Shown: positions 25,034 through 33,747, counted from the stretch's first letter. The stretch is DNA of 64,000 bases from CAWDZK01 sp963807005 (GCA_963807005.1 CAWDZK010000001.1:682001-746000), one strand, 5' to 3'. Program-made: numbers and translations. Notes: a model not told the origin generated them from the letters alone.

Positions 25034-25816
25034 CTAGGGCGTGAGCCGCTGCACGACCTCGTCGTGCAGGAGGCCGTTGGTCGCCACCGCGCTGCCACCG
25101 GCCGGCCCGTCGACACCGGCGAGGTCGGTGAACCGGCCCCCGGCCTCGGTGACGATGATCGACGGCGCGGCCAGGTCGTGCAGGGCGACCTCCGGCTCGG
25201 CGGCGACGTCGACGGCGCCCTCGGCGACGAGCATGTAGCTCCAGAAGTCGCCGTAGGCCCGGGTCCGCCAGACGTCAGCGGCCAGCCCCAGGAACGCGTC
25301 GGCACGGCCGTGGCCGTCCCAGCCGGACAGGCCGGAGTAGGACAGCGAGGCGTCCCCCAGCGCGCCGACCGCGGACACCGACATCCGCGACGCCGACGTG
25401 AGGCTCTTGCCGGTCCAGGCGCCCGAGCCGAGGCCGGCCCACCAGCGGCGGCCGAGCGCCGGCGCGCTGACCAGACCCGCGACGACGTCGTCGCCGTCCA
25501 TCAGGGCGATCAGCGTCGCCCACACCGGGACGCCGCGGACGTAGTTCCTGGTCGCGTCGATCGGGTCCAGCACCCAGCGCCGTGGTCCGTGGCCGGTCGC
25601 GCCGAACTCCTCACCGAGGACGGCGTCGCGTGGCCTGGCGCGGGACAGGGTCGACCGGATCGTCTCCTCGACGGTGGTGTCGGCGTCCGTCACCGGGGTG
25701 AGATCGGGCTTGCTGTCGACCTTGAGGTCGAGGGCCTTGTAGCGCGCCATCGAGATCGAGTCGGCGGAGTCGGCCAGGACGTGCGCCAGTCTGAGGTCGT
25801 CGTCGTAGGCCGGCAT
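25034..25816 (-). CDS. hisN: Histidinol-phosphatase, inositol monophosphatase family
   Basis: Mg2+-dependent phosphatase (260 aa) of the IMPase fold. The metal-site motifs are intact: GEEFG, DPIDATRNYVRG and the late aspartate in ALHDLAAPSIIVTEAGG. The form DPIDATRNY and the size match actinobacterial HisN, which removes phosphate from histidinol phosphate in histidine synthesis; a broader inositol phosphatase role cannot be excluded. The ATG at 25816 follows a TACCGT -10 element by seven bases (25824-25829, minus strand), suggesting a leaderless mRNA. No other his genes are nearby. Confidence 0.85.
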   Translation of the reverse strand: MPAYDDDLRLAHVLADSADSISMARYKALDLKVDSKPDLTPVTDADTTVEETIRSTLSRARPRDAVLGEEFGATGHGPRRWVLDPIDATRNYVRGVPVWATLIALMDGDDVVAGLVSAPALGRRWWAGLGSGAWTGKSLTSASRMSVSAVGALGDASLSYSGLSGWDGHGRADAFLGLAADVWRTRAYGDFWSYMLVAEGAVDVAAEPEVALHDLAAPSIIVTEAGGRFTDLAGVDGPAGGSAVATNGLLHDEVVQRLTP

Positions 25817-25930
25817 GTAACGAACGGTACAAGTCTCTTCCGGCAACTCCAGTCACCGCCGCATACTTCCGATCATCGGCGTGGAAGCTCGTCACGAACG
25901 AGCCGGCACGTCACGAGAGAGGGGGTGGCC

Positions 25931-26332
25931 ATGCCGCTCTTCCGCAAGCGCGTCCTGGACGTGGTGCTCGAGCCCGCCACCATCCCGGTTCCCCGCTTCA
26001 GCATCGACGGCTGGACCTTCGACGGCACCCCCGACCTGGCGCGGCTGGCCAGCCTGCCCGCGGAGGACCTGCGCGAGCTCGAGACCCTGCTGCACGGGGT
26101 GGCCGTCGAGGTCGACACCCCCTACACGTACGAGCGGGCCGCGGTGCTGCTCGAGCGGGCCGGCGAGCCCGGGGCCGCCCTGTCGGTCTGCGAGGCGTGG
26201 CTGGCGCATCCCGCCTCGCGCTGGCCCGAGTACGTGCAGCACACCCGCGGACTGGACAAGCACCGCGCGCGGCTGCGGTCCCGGCTCAGCTCGGCGGTCG
26301 CGGCCGGCGCCACTGTGGCGCCTGCCTCCTGA
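25931..26332 (+). CDS. Protein of unknown function (133 aa)
   Basis: Cytoplasmic, mostly helical protein with recognisable stretches FRKRVLDVVLEP, FSIDGWTFDGTPDLARLAS and YTYERAAVLLERAGEPGAAL; the second half looks like a short TPR-like helical repeat region. I do not recognise a named family. The ATG at 25931 has a purine-rich GAGAGAGGGGG sequence upstream. It is divergent from hisN and followed 26 bases later by the DUF2087 gene. Confidence 0.68.
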   Translation: MPLFRKRVLDVVLEPATIPVPRFSIDGWTFDGTPDLARLASLPAEDLRELETLLHGVAVEVDTPYTYERAAVLLERAGEPGAALSVCEAWLAHPASRWPEYVQHTRGLDKHRARLRSRLSSAVAAGATVAPAS

Positions 26333-26345
26333 GACCGCGTGCGGG

Positions 26346-26351
26346 TAGTCT
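26346..26351 (+). promoter_or_regulatory. -10 element of the DUF2087 gene
   Basis: TAGTCT ends seven bases before the GTG at 26359, another leaderless layout. Confidence 0.45.
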
Positions 26352-26358
26352 GCGGCGG

Positions 26359-26658
26359 GTGAGCGGTCCGACCCGTTCCGACCGAGATGTCGTGATCGAG
26401 AGGTTCATGCGGTCTGGCCGGATCGACCAGATGCCGGCCAAGCGCAGCCGCCGGCTGGTCGTCCTGGACCACGTCGCTCGTACCTTCGAGCCGGGCCGCC
26501 GCTACGCCGAGCGCGACGTCAACGTCGTCCTCCGCGCGTTCTACGACGACTACGCCGCGCTGCGGCGCTACCTCGTCGACGAGGGTTTCCTCGCCCGCGA
26601 GGCCGGCGAGTACTGGCGCGTCGGCGGCAGCGTCGACGTCCCGTACGCCGACGACTGA
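26359..26658 (+). CDS. DUF2087 domain protein
   Basis: Protein of 99 aa with the DUF2087 pattern: MPAKRSRRLVVLDHVARTFE, then YAERDVNVVLRAFYDD, then RRYLVDEGFLAREAGEYWR. The fold is winged-helix-like and the domain is often joined to, or acts as, a transcription regulator; DNA binding has not been shown for this one. The GTG at 26359 is supported by the -10 element seven bases ahead. Convergent with rsgA. Confidence 0.82.
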   Translation: MSGPTRSDRDVVIERFMRSGRIDQMPAKRSRRLVVLDHVARTFEPGRRYAERDVNVVLRAFYDDYAALRRYLVDEGFLAREAGEYWRVGGSVDVPYADD

Positions 26659-26721
26659 CAGGCGAACCACCTCGACCCGCCACATGTTCGGGCCCGTCGG
26701 CCCGAGGTGGAGCCCGGCTGC

Positions 26722-27732
26722 TCAGCCGTCGACCGGCTCCGCCTGGTCGTCGCCGGTGTCGCGGCTGCGCAGCAGGCGCCGCAGCGACGCCAGGCGCGCC
26801 GGGTCGCTGTGGCCGGCCGCCACCCAGGCGTCCAGGGCGCACTCCGGCTCGTCGTGGGTGCAGGACCGTGGGCACTCGGCGGTGCCGTCCTGCAGGTCCG
26901 GGAAGGCGTGGATGACACGGTCGAGGTCGACGTGCGCGAGGCCGAAGCTGCGCACGCCGGGGGTGTCGATGACCCAGCCGCCCTCCGGCAGCTCGAGCGC
27001 GATGGCCGACGAGGAGGTGTGCCGCCCCCGGCCGGTCACGGCGTTGACCCCGCCGGTGGCCCGGTCCGCCCCCGGCACCAGGGCGTTGACCAGGGTCGAC
27101 TTGCCGACGCCGGAGTGCCCGACGAGCACGCTGACCCGGTCGCGCAGGTGCGCCAGCAGGTTGTCCAGCGGCTGTCCCCGCTGCACCACGACGTGGTCGA
27201 CGTCGAGTGCCCGGTAGGTCGCCAGCAGCTGCTCGGGCGAGGCCAGGTCGGGCTTGGTCAGGCAGAGCAGCGGCCGGAGCCCGGCGTCGTACGCCGCCAC
27301 CAGGCACCGGTCGATCAGCCGCGGCCGCGGCTCCGGGTCCGCGAGGGCGGTGACGACGACCAGCTGCTCCGCGTTGGCCACCAGCACGCGCTCGACCGGG
27401 TCGGTGTCGTCGGCAGTCCGGCGCAGCGTGGAGGTGCGCGGGTCGACCCGCACCAGCCGGGCCAGCGTGTCGGTGGCCCCGGAGACGTCCCCGACCAGCG
27501 CGACCCGGTCCCCCACCACGATGCGGCCCTTGCGCCCGAGCTCCCGCGCCTTCATCGCCACCACGTCGTGGTCGCCGACCCGCACGGTGATGCGACCACG
27601 GTCGACGGTCACGACGACACCTGAGTGCGCGTCCTCGTGGCTGGGGCGGTCCTTCGTCCGCGGCCGCGAGCCGCGCCCGGGTCGTACCCGGACGTCGTCC
27701 TCGTCGAGCTCGCGCCCCCGTCGTCCGGTCAC
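26722..27732 (-). CDS. rsgA: Ribosome small-subunit-dependent GTPase RsgA
   Basis: Circularly permuted GTPase (336 aa) that assists late 30S maturation. An OB-fold domain lies at about 40-100. The G motifs follow in permuted order: CLTKPD (G4), GHSGVGKSTLVNAL (G1) and DTPGVRSFG (G3). A C-terminal zinc region with CPRSCTHDEPEC follows. The first 35 residues are charged and disordered. The GTG start overlaps the aroA stop as GTGA; this aroA-rsgA pair is common in Actinomycetota. Confidence 0.93.
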   Translation of the reverse strand: MTGRRGRELDEDDVRVRPGRGSRPRTKDRPSHEDAHSGVVVTVDRGRITVRVGDHDVVAMKARELGRKGRIVVGDRVALVGDVSGATDTLARLVRVDPRTSTLRRTADDTDPVERVLVANAEQLVVVTALADPEPRPRLIDRCLVAAYDAGLRPLLCLTKPDLASPEQLLATYRALDVDHVVVQRGQPLDNLLAHLRDRVSVLVGHSGVGKSTLVNALVPGADRATGGVNAVTGRGRHTSSSAIALELPEGGWVIDTPGVRSFGLAHVDLDRVIHAFPDLQDGTAECPRSCTHDEPECALDAWVAAGHSDPARLASLRRLLRSRDTGDDQAEPVDG

Positions 27733-29000
27733 GCGGCGCCCGCGAGCATCCGGGTCCACAGGTCGACGAAGCCGGGCAGCGTCTTCGCGGTGGTGGCGAC
27801 GTCGGCCACCTCGATCCCGCTCACGCAGAGACCGAGCACCGCCGCCATCGTCGCCAGCCGATGGTCGTCGTACGTCGACACCAAACCGGCGTGCAAGGGG
27901 CGCGGAACGATCGCCAGCCCGTCCTCGGTCTCGCTGACGCCGCCGCCGAGGGCAGTGATCTCGGTCGCGATCGCCGCCAGCCGGTCGGTCTCGTGATGGC
28001 GCAGGTGGGCGATGCCCCGCAGCCGCGACGGGCTGTCGGCGAGGGCGCAGATCGCGGCCAGGACCGGCGCCAGCTCGCCGACGTCCCCCAGGTCGAGGTC
28101 GGCACCCTGGACCTGCGCCGGACCGGTGACCTGCAGGCCGTCGTCCTGCTGCTCGACGACGGCGCCGAACCTCGGGAGCAGGTGCCGAAGGGCGTCGCCG
28201 GCCTGCGTGGTGCGCGGCGGCCAGCCGGGGACGGTCACCCGGCCGCCCGTCACGACCGCGGCGGCGAGGAACGGCGCGGCGTTCGACAGGTCCGGCTCGA
28301 TGGGCAGCTGCCCCACCTCGAGCGGGCCGGGCTCCACCCGCCAGGTGTGCTCGTCGACGTGCTCGACGATCGCGCCGGCCGCGCGCAGCATCTCGACCGT
28401 CATGTCGATGTGCGCGCCGGAAGGGAGTCGCTTGCCGCGGTGGCGGACCTCGACCGCGTCGGCGCACCGTGGGGCGGCCAGCAGCAGTGCGCTCACGAAC
28501 TGTGAGGAGAGGCTGGCGTCGATGACGACGCTGCCGCCGAGGAGCCAGCCGCGCCCGTGCACCATGAGCGGCAGCCGGTCGGAGTCCGCGGTCACGTCGG
28601 CACCGAGGTCGCGCATCGCCCGGACCATCGGGGCGAGCGGCCGCTCCCGTGCGCGGGGGTCACCGTCGAAGGTCACGTCGCCGTGCGCGAAGCAGGCGAC
28701 CGGCGGGAGGAAGCGCATCACCGTGCCGGCGTTGCCGACGTCGACCCGGGCAGGACCCGACAGCGGGCCGGGGTTCACCCGCCAGTTGCCGTCCTGCTCC
28801 GCGACGTCGACGCCGAGGGCGCGCAGGCCGTCGGCCATCAGCGAGGTGTCGCGGCTGACCAGCGGCCGGACGAGCGTGCTCGGGGTCCGGGCCAGGGCAG
28901 CCAGCACCAGCGCCCGGTTGGTCTGGGACTTCGACCCGGGCAGGAGCACGGTGGACCGCACCGGGCCGCCCGCTAGCGGTGCGGGCCAGGGCGGCGTCAT
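27729..29000 (-). CDS. aroA: 3-phosphoshikimate 1-carboxyvinyltransferase (EPSP synthase)
   Basis: Enzyme of 423 aa that joins phosphoenolpyruvate to shikimate 3-phosphate in aromatic amino acid synthesis. Substrate-binding motifs are LPGSKSQTNRALV (residues 20-32), GNAGTVMRFLPP, GDPRARERPL and the late HHETDRLAA and TYDDHRLATM. Both inside-out alpha/beta domains are complete. The start is ATG at 29000; a TAGTCT -10 candidate lies about 30 bases upstream. It overlaps rsgA by four bases. Confidence 0.95.
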   Translation of the reverse strand: MTPPWPAPLAGGPVRSTVLLPGSKSQTNRALVLAALARTPSTLVRPLVSRDTSLMADGLRALGVDVAEQDGNWRVNPGPLSGPARVDVGNAGTVMRFLPPVACFAHGDVTFDGDPRARERPLAPMVRAMRDLGADVTADSDRLPLMVHGRGWLLGGSVVIDASLSSQFVSALLLAAPRCADAVEVRHRGKRLPSGAHIDMTVEMLRAAGAIVEHVDEHTWRVEPGPLEVGQLPIEPDLSNAAPFLAAAVVTGGRVTVPGWPPRTTQAGDALRHLLPRFGAVVEQQDDGLQVTGPAQVQGADLDLGDVGELAPVLAAICALADSPSRLRGIAHLRHHETDRLAAIATEITALGGGVSETEDGLAIVPRPLHAGLVSTYDDHRLATMAAVLGLCVSGIEVADVATTAKTLPGFVDLWTRMLAGAA

Positions 29001-29069
29001 CGGGCCGTCATCGTGCGATCACGGCCGGGAGACTAGTCGCGGCAACCGGGGGCTGACCCGTGCAGACCG

Positions 29070-29597
29070 TCAGCCGGGCAGCTTCGACCTCGCCGTCCGG
29101 GCGGCCAGCTTGGCCTCCCGCCGGGCCGCGCGATGGGTGCGGGAGGTGCCGGTCGCGGCGTGGTGGGCGGCGTGCTGGGCCCGCCAGGCGAGGCCCGGCT
29201 TCCCCTCCGTGTCGACCGCGGCGAGCATCAGGCCGCCCAGCATGCTGACGTTCTTGAGGAAGTGGGCCTTCTGCTGGGCCCGACGGGTCGGGTCCGCCTC
29301 CTCCCAGAACCGGTGCCCCGCGAGGGTCGTGGGCACCAGGCTGCCCGCCAGCACGGCGGAGGAGACCCGCGGCAGCCGCCCGGTCGCGAGCATCAGCCCG
29401 GCGACGACCTGCACCGCCCCGTTGATTCGGACCAGCGTCTCCGGGTCCTCGGGCAGGTACGGCAACCGTGCGGCGATCCGCGGTGCAATGGGATCGGCGG
29501 CAGACGTCTTCGGCTCCGGCCGACGCAGCGCGTCGAAGCCACCCGTGACGAACATGGTGGCCAGGCAAGGGCGGGCGAACCGTCGTACGAGCGTCAT
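29070..29597 (-). CDS. DoxX family membrane protein
   Basis: Protein of 175 aa with four hydrophobic helices and the DoxX-type motifs FARPCLATMFVTGGFDALR at the start and KAHFLKNVSMLGGLML in the third helix. Members of the family support redox reactions in the membrane, partly with superoxide dismutase and thiol reductants in mycobacteria; the exact role here is not known. The last 45 residues are a basic Ala/Arg/Lys tail. It sits between aroA and the SRAP gene, divergent from the latter. Confidence 0.85.
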   Translation of the reverse strand: MTLVRRFARPCLATMFVTGGFDALRRPEPKTSAADPIAPRIAARLPYLPEDPETLVRINGAVQVVAGLMLATGRLPRVSSAVLAGSLVPTTLAGHRFWEEADPTRRAQQKAHFLKNVSMLGGLMLAAVDTEGKPGLAWRAQHAAHHAATGTSRTHRAARREAKLAARTARSKLPG

Positions 29598-29768
29598 GGT
29601 CGGCCCTTGCCCGGAGCCCGCCGTGTCAACCGTGTCCGGTCCACCATTGCCCTCCCGCAGGTCGCCTGCCTCCACCGTGTCCTCTCCGCCAGATCCGGTC
29701 AACTGCGCACCGCGTCCCGTGCCAGGAGGCGAGCGCAGGCGTCGGCGCGGCGTGGCACGCTGAGCGTC

Positions 29769-30530
29769 GTGTGCGGACGGTACGCGGCCAGCCGGAACCC
29801 CGACGACCTCGTCGAGGAGTTCGACGTCGTCGACCGGCCCGAGCAGGCGCTGGCCCCCAGCTGGAACGTCGCGCCGACCCAGGACGTGTACGCCGTCGTC
29901 GAGCGCGCCCCACGGGAGGACAAGGAGGCGCCGCCACGTCGCCGGCTGCAGGTCGCGCGGTGGGGGCTGGTGCCGTCCTGGGCCAAGGACCCGTCGATCG
30001 GCAACCGGATGATCAACGCCCGGATGGAGACCGTGCACGAGAAGCCGGCCTTCCGCCGGGCGTTCGCCGCGCGCCGCGCACTGCTGCCTGCCGACGGCTA
30101 CTTCGAGTGGTACGGCGAGGTGAAGGGCAAGAAGCAGCCGTTCTTCATCCACCCGTCGGACGACGGGGTGCTGGCGATGGCGGGCCTCTACGAGCTGTGG
30201 CGCGACCCGTCGGTACCGGCGGACTCGGACGTCGACCCGTGGCTCTGGTCGGTCACCGTCCTCACGACCTCGGCCACCGACGACGTCGGCCGGATCCACG
30301 ACCGGATGCCACTGCTGGTCGAGTCGTCCCGCTACGCCGAGTGGCTCGACCCCAGCGTGGACGAGCCCGACCGGCTGCGCGGCCTGCTGGTGCCGGCGGC
30401 GCCCGGCCGGCTGACGGCGTACCCCGTCGCCACCACGGTCAACAACGTCCGCAACAACGGGCCCGAGCTGGTCGACCCGCTGCCGCTCGAGGGGGAACCG
30501 GCGGAGGCCGAGCCGGAGGGTCTGTTCTGA
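29769..30530 (+). CDS. SRAP domain protein (YedK/HMCES family)
   Basis: Protein of 253 aa that caps abasic sites in single-stranded DNA through a covalent link to Cys2, protecting replication forks. After removal of the initiator residue, the N terminus is CGRYAASRN as required. The catalytic glutamate lies in DGYFEWYGE and the histidine in GRIHDRMPLL; NARMET is also conserved. The start must be the GTG at 29769 because Cys2 has to follow it. The next gene starts right after it. Confidence 0.92.
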   Translation: MCGRYAASRNPDDLVEEFDVVDRPEQALAPSWNVAPTQDVYAVVERAPREDKEAPPRRRLQVARWGLVPSWAKDPSIGNRMINARMETVHEKPAFRRAFAARRALLPADGYFEWYGEVKGKKQPFFIHPSDDGVLAMAGLYELWRDPSVPADSDVDPWLWSVTVLTTSATDDVGRIHDRMPLLVESSRYAEWLDPSVDEPDRLRGLLVPAAPGRLTAYPVATTVNNVRNNGPELVDPLPLEGEPAEAEPEGLF

Positions 30531-30553
30531 CCGCGCCACCGTCCATCGTCTCC

Positions 30554-31186
30554 GTGCTGGCCACGCCGGTCGGCGACGCCCGGGTGCACGCGCACCGGGC
30601 CGGAGACCCGATCGGCACCGTCGTCCTCGGCCACGGCGCCGGCGGCGGTGTCGGTGCGGCGGACCTGGTCGCGCTGGCCAGACACCTTCCGGCGGCAGGC
30701 CTGTCGGTTCTTCTGGTGGAGCAGCCCTGGCGGGTCGCCGGGCGCAAGGTGGCCGCGCCGCCGGCGACGCTGGACCGCGCCTGGCTGGCCGTCCTCGACC
30801 AGATCGAGCGGGACGGCAGGCTGCTGGTGGGCGGCCGCTCGGCGGGAGCCCGGGTGGCCTGCCGCACGGCTGTGACCCTGGGCGCTGCGGGTGTGCTGGC
30901 GCTGGCCTTCCCGCTGAGCCCGCCGGGGGACCGGCCGAGCCGCCTCCCCGAGCTGGACCTGCCCGCGGAGGCGGGGCTGCCGGCGCTCCTCCTCCAAGGC
31001 ACCCGGGACCCGTTCGGGGGACCGCCGGACGTCCCCGAGGCGCCCGGTCGTCTCGTGGTGCCGGTCGAGGGGGGCGACCACTCGTTCCGGGTGCTCAAGG
31101 GCGGCGACCAGGCGGGGACCTTGTCCGCGCTCGTCCAGGCGGCGACCGTGTGGGCCCTCGAGGTGTGTGGCCGGCCGCCCGCGTGA
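30554..31186 (+). CDS. Alpha/beta hydrolase (KANL3/Tex30-like)
   Basis: Protein of 210 aa with an alpha/beta hydrolase fold of the KANL3/Tex30 type. VLGHGAGGG forms the oxyanion part, GGRSAGARVA is the nucleophile elbow with Ser, LLQGTRDPFG holds the acid and GGDHSF the histidine. Substrate unknown. The start is uncertain: GTG at 30554 fits the family N terminus, whereas a CTG at 30527 would overlap the SRAP stop. It is probably co-transcribed with the SRAP gene. Confidence 0.8.
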   Translation: MLATPVGDARVHAHRAGDPIGTVVLGHGAGGGVGAADLVALARHLPAAGLSVLLVEQPWRVAGRKVAAPPATLDRAWLAVLDQIERDGRLLVGGRSAGARVACRTAVTLGAAGVLALAFPLSPPGDRPSRLPELDLPAEAGLPALLLQGTRDPFGGPPDVPEAPGRLVVPVEGGDHSFRVLKGGDQAGTLSALVQAATVWALEVCGRPPA

Positions 31187-31273
31187 GGACGGCCCCGCCG
31201 ACGCCGCCCACCGGCATTTTCCTGCATCCGCGGCCCGCGCGCCGCCGGAAGAGGTTGTCGGACCCGCTCCCGG

Positions 31274-31299
31274 GGAATCAGGCCCGGGCGAGTCCGGTT
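31274..31299 (+). promoter_or_regulatory. SigR-type promoter upstream of sigR
   Basis: GGAAT (31274-31278), then exactly 18 bases, then GTT (31297-31299). This matches the SigR/SigH promoter consensus GGAAT-N18-GTT perfectly. It lies 116 bases before the sigR ATG and indicates thiol-stress autoregulation. Confidence 0.85.
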
Positions 31300-31400
31300 G
31301 CACCGGTACATGGCCGCACTCGCGCTCCCAACGCGCCGCACCACCATCGACGTGCGGCAATGGCCCGACTGGCACGAGATTGCCGGCACGTCTGCCGGGA

Positions 31401-31406
31401 TACGAT
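31401..31406 (+). promoter_or_regulatory. Second, housekeeping-type -10 of sigR
   Basis: TACGAT ends eight bases before the sigR ATG at 31415. It would give a leaderless basal transcript, while the upstream SigR-type promoter gives a longer one. Confidence 0.5.
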
Positions 31407-31414
31407 CGAGGACG

Positions 31415-32035
31415 ATGACGCAGCCCCTCGCAGAGACCGTCGACGAGCGCAACGCGCGATTCGAGCGGGACGCCATGCAGTACCTGGACCAGCTGTACTC
31501 CGCTGCCTTGCGGATGACACGGAACCCGGCCGACGCCGAGGACCTGGTGCAGGAGACCTACGCCAAAGCGTTCGCGTCCTTCCACCAGTTCCAGGACGGG
31601 ACCAACCTCAAGGCGTGGCTCTACCGCATCCTCACGAACACCTTCATCAACACCTATCGCAAGGCCCAGCGCCAGCCGAAGCAGGCCGGGACCGAGAACG
31701 TCGAGGACTGGCAGCTCGCCCAGGCCGAGTCGCACATGTCGACCGGGCTGAAGTCGGCCGAGGCGGAGGCGCTCGACCACCTGCCCGACTCGGACGTGAA
31801 GCAGGCGCTGCAGGAGATCCCGGAGGACTTCCGGATCGCGGTCTACCTTGCCGACGTGGAAGGGTTCGCGTACAAGGAGATCGCCGAGATCATGGGAACG
31901 CCGATCGGCACCGTCATGTCGAGGCTGCACCGGGGCCGGCGACAGCTGCGTGGTCTGCTCGAGGACTACGCGCGGGAGCGGGGGCTGGTGCCTGCCGGTG
32001 CGGTCGACGGGCGAGAGGGAGGCGAGCAGTCATGA
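31415..32035 (+). CDS. sigR: ECF sigma factor SigR (redox stress)
   Basis: Group 4 sigma factor (206 aa) that directs the thiol-oxidative stress regulon (thioredoxins, proteases). Region 2 contains YSAALRMTRNPADAEDLVQE and region 4 YKEIAEIMGTPIGTVMSRLH. The start at 31415 gives the usual length, but the frame stays open upstream to 31298 with an ATG at 31310. A transcript from the SigR-type promoter could therefore yield a form with a 35-39 residue N-terminal extension, like SigR-prime of Streptomyces. The stop overlaps the start of rsrA (ATGA). Confidence 0.93.
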   Translation: MTQPLAETVDERNARFERDAMQYLDQLYSAALRMTRNPADAEDLVQETYAKAFASFHQFQDGTNLKAWLYRILTNTFINTYRKAQRQPKQAGTENVEDWQLAQAESHMSTGLKSAEAEALDHLPDSDVKQALQEIPEDFRIAVYLADVEGFAYKEIAEIMGTPIGTVMSRLHRGRRQLRGLLEDYARERGLVPAGAVDGREGGEQS

Positions 32036-32304
32036 GCTGCGGCAACCCGCACGAGACCCCGTGCTCGGAGGTGCTCGACCGCATCTACGAGTTCATCGAC
32101 GGTGAGATCGCCGACGCCGACAAGCGGCACGCCATCAAGCACCACCTGGACGAGTGCGGGCCCTGCCTGCAGGAGTACGGCCTGGAGGAGCAGGTGAAGT
32201 CGATCGTCAGGCGGTCGTGCTCCGACCCGGCTCCGGACGAGCTGCGGGCGAAGGTGCTGCGACATATCGCGGACGCCCGCCAGAGTCTGCGTACCGAGCT
32301 CTAG
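32032..32304 (+). CDS. rsrA: Zinc anti-sigma factor RsrA
   Basis: Protein of 90 aa that holds SigR inactive when reduced. The ZAS motif is clear: HAIKHHLDECGPC, with an upstream Cys in ETPCSEV as the redox partner. On disulfide stress the zinc is lost and SigR released (established for the family). GAGGGAGGCGAG precedes the ATG, which overlaps the sigR stop. There is no membrane segment, so the sensor is cytoplasmic. Confidence 0.93.
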   Translation: MSCGNPHETPCSEVLDRIYEFIDGEIADADKRHAIKHHLDECGPCLQEYGLEEQVKSIVRRSCSDPAPDELRAKVLRHIADARQSLRTEL

Positions 32305-32377
32305 CCGGGCCTGCCCGGGTACGGCGACGGCCCGGCCGCCGAGAGGCGACCGAGCCGTCGACTGCTGTCAGGCTGGC

Positions 32378-32452
32378 TCAGCTGTTGGGGCGCTTGCCGT
32401 GGTTGGCCTTGTTCTTCTTGCGAGCCTTCTTCTTGCGGGACTTCTTCGCCAT
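32378..32452 (-). CDS. 50S ribosomal protein bL37
   Basis: 24-residue, extremely basic protein starting MAKKSRKKKARKK and ending KANHGKRPNS, matching the actinobacterial bL37 (AURKAIP1/COX24-like) ribosomal protein that binds the 50S subunit. It is easily missed because of its size. The ATG at 32452 has GGGAG nine bases upstream. It is located directly downstream of rsrA on the opposite strand. Confidence 0.9.
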   Translation of the reverse strand: MAKKSRKKKARKKNKANHGKRPNS

Positions 32453-32626
32453 CTGGTGTCTCCCGGGGTCGATCTTCCGCCGCCCATCCTCCCACGGCGC
32501 GGTGGCAGCCCCTGACCGCCGCCCGATCCGGCGCCCGGCACGACGTACGACCTACGACGGAAGACGGACAGCCAGACCACAGCCGCACCACCGACCACGA
32601 CCACCACGACCACCGAGGAGAGACTC

Positions 32627-33676
32627 TTGCTCGCCACCCTGATCCACGCGCCCCGCGACATCCGCGTCGAGGAGGTGCCCGACCCGTCGGTGCAGCGACC
32701 GAGCGACGCCCTGGTGCGGGTGGTCGCGGCCTGTGTGTGCGGTTCCGACCTGTGGCCCTACCGCGGAGTCACCGAGACCCGCGAGCCCAGCCGCATCGGC
32801 CACGAGTTCGTCGGCGTGGTGGAGGACCTCGGGTCGGAGGTGTCCACGCTGTCGGTCGGTGACTTCGTCATCGCGCCGTTCGCGCTCTCCGACGGCACCT
32901 GTGCGCACTGCCGCAACGGCGTGCACACCTCGTGCACGCACGGCGCATGGTGGGGCGGCGCCGACTCCGAGGGGCTTCCCATCGACGCCGGCCAGGGCCA
33001 GGCGGTGCGGGTGCCCCTCGCGGACGGCACGTTGGTCGCCACGCCGGCTATGCCCGACGAGTCGATGATCCCCAGCCTGCTGACGCTCTCCGACGTCATG
33101 GGCACCGGCCACCACGCCGCGCGGTCGGCCGGAGTCCGCACGGGCTCGACCGTTGTGGTCGTCGGTGACGGGGCCGTCGGGCAGTGCGCGGTCCTCGCTG
33201 CCCGGCGCCTGGGTGCCGAGCGCGTGGTCGCCATGTCCCGCCACGCGGACCGGCAGGCGCTCGCGCGCGAGTTCGGGGCGACCGACATCGTCGCCGAGCG
33301 CGGGGACGAGGGCGTCGCGAAGGTGCAGGAGCTCCTCGGGGGCATCGGCGCCGACGCGGTGCTGGAGTGCGTCGGAACCAAGGAGTCGATGCAGCAGGCG
33401 CTCGACGCCGCCCGACCCGGTGGTCGCGTCGGGTACGTCGGAGTGCCCGCCGGCGGGGCCGAGCTCCCGATCCGGCAGCTGTTCTCCTCCAACGTCTCGG
33501 TGGGAGGGGGCGTCGCCCCGGTGCGCGGCTACATCCCCGAGCTGCTGGAGGACGTCCTGTCCGGGGCGATCGACCCGGGCAAGGTGTTCGACCTGGTGCT
33601 GCCGCTGGAGAAGGCTGCCGAGGCCTACGCCGCGATGGACGAGCGCCGCTCGATCAAGACCATGCTGCGCCCGTAG
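32627..33676 (+). CDS. Zinc-dependent alcohol dehydrogenase
   Basis: Medium-chain dehydrogenase (349 aa). The catalytic zinc site is formed by Cys and His in CVCGSDLWPY and GHEFVGVVEDLG. Part of a structural zinc loop appears in GTCAHCRNGVHTSC. The cofactor motif is GDGAVGQCAVLAARRLGAE. The NAD(H)-dependent reaction is alcohol/aldehyde interconversion; substrate unknown. The start is TTG at 32627, with GAGGAGAG upstream. Opposite in orientation to bL37. Confidence 0.88.
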   Translation: MLATLIHAPRDIRVEEVPDPSVQRPSDALVRVVAACVCGSDLWPYRGVTETREPSRIGHEFVGVVEDLGSEVSTLSVGDFVIAPFALSDGTCAHCRNGVHTSCTHGAWWGGADSEGLPIDAGQGQAVRVPLADGTLVATPAMPDESMIPSLLTLSDVMGTGHHAARSAGVRTGSTVVVVGDGAVGQCAVLAARRLGAERVVAMSRHADRQALAREFGATDIVAERGDEGVAKVQELLGGIGADAVLECVGTKESMQQALDAARPGGRVGYVGVPAGGAELPIRQLFSSNVSVGGGVAPVRGYIPELLEDVLSGAIDPGKVFDLVLPLEKAAEAYAAMDERRSIKTMLRP

Positions 33677-33686
33677 CCGGACGCGG

Positions 33687-33747
33687 ACGACGGCACAACG
33701 GGCCCGATCGGGCCAGGGGCGTCGTCTTGGCGTCGTTCCGCCGTCGT
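33687..33747. terminator. Hairpins between convergent genes
   Basis: ACGACGGC (33687-33694) can pair with GCCGTCGT (33740-33747), enclosing the perfect 14-bp palindrome GGCCCGATCGGGCC (33701-33714). It lies between the convergent dehydrogenase and the gene ending at 33818. A directly repeated GGTCGTCGTCGGTGGG (33751-33766 and 33766-33781) follows. Confidence 0.5.
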
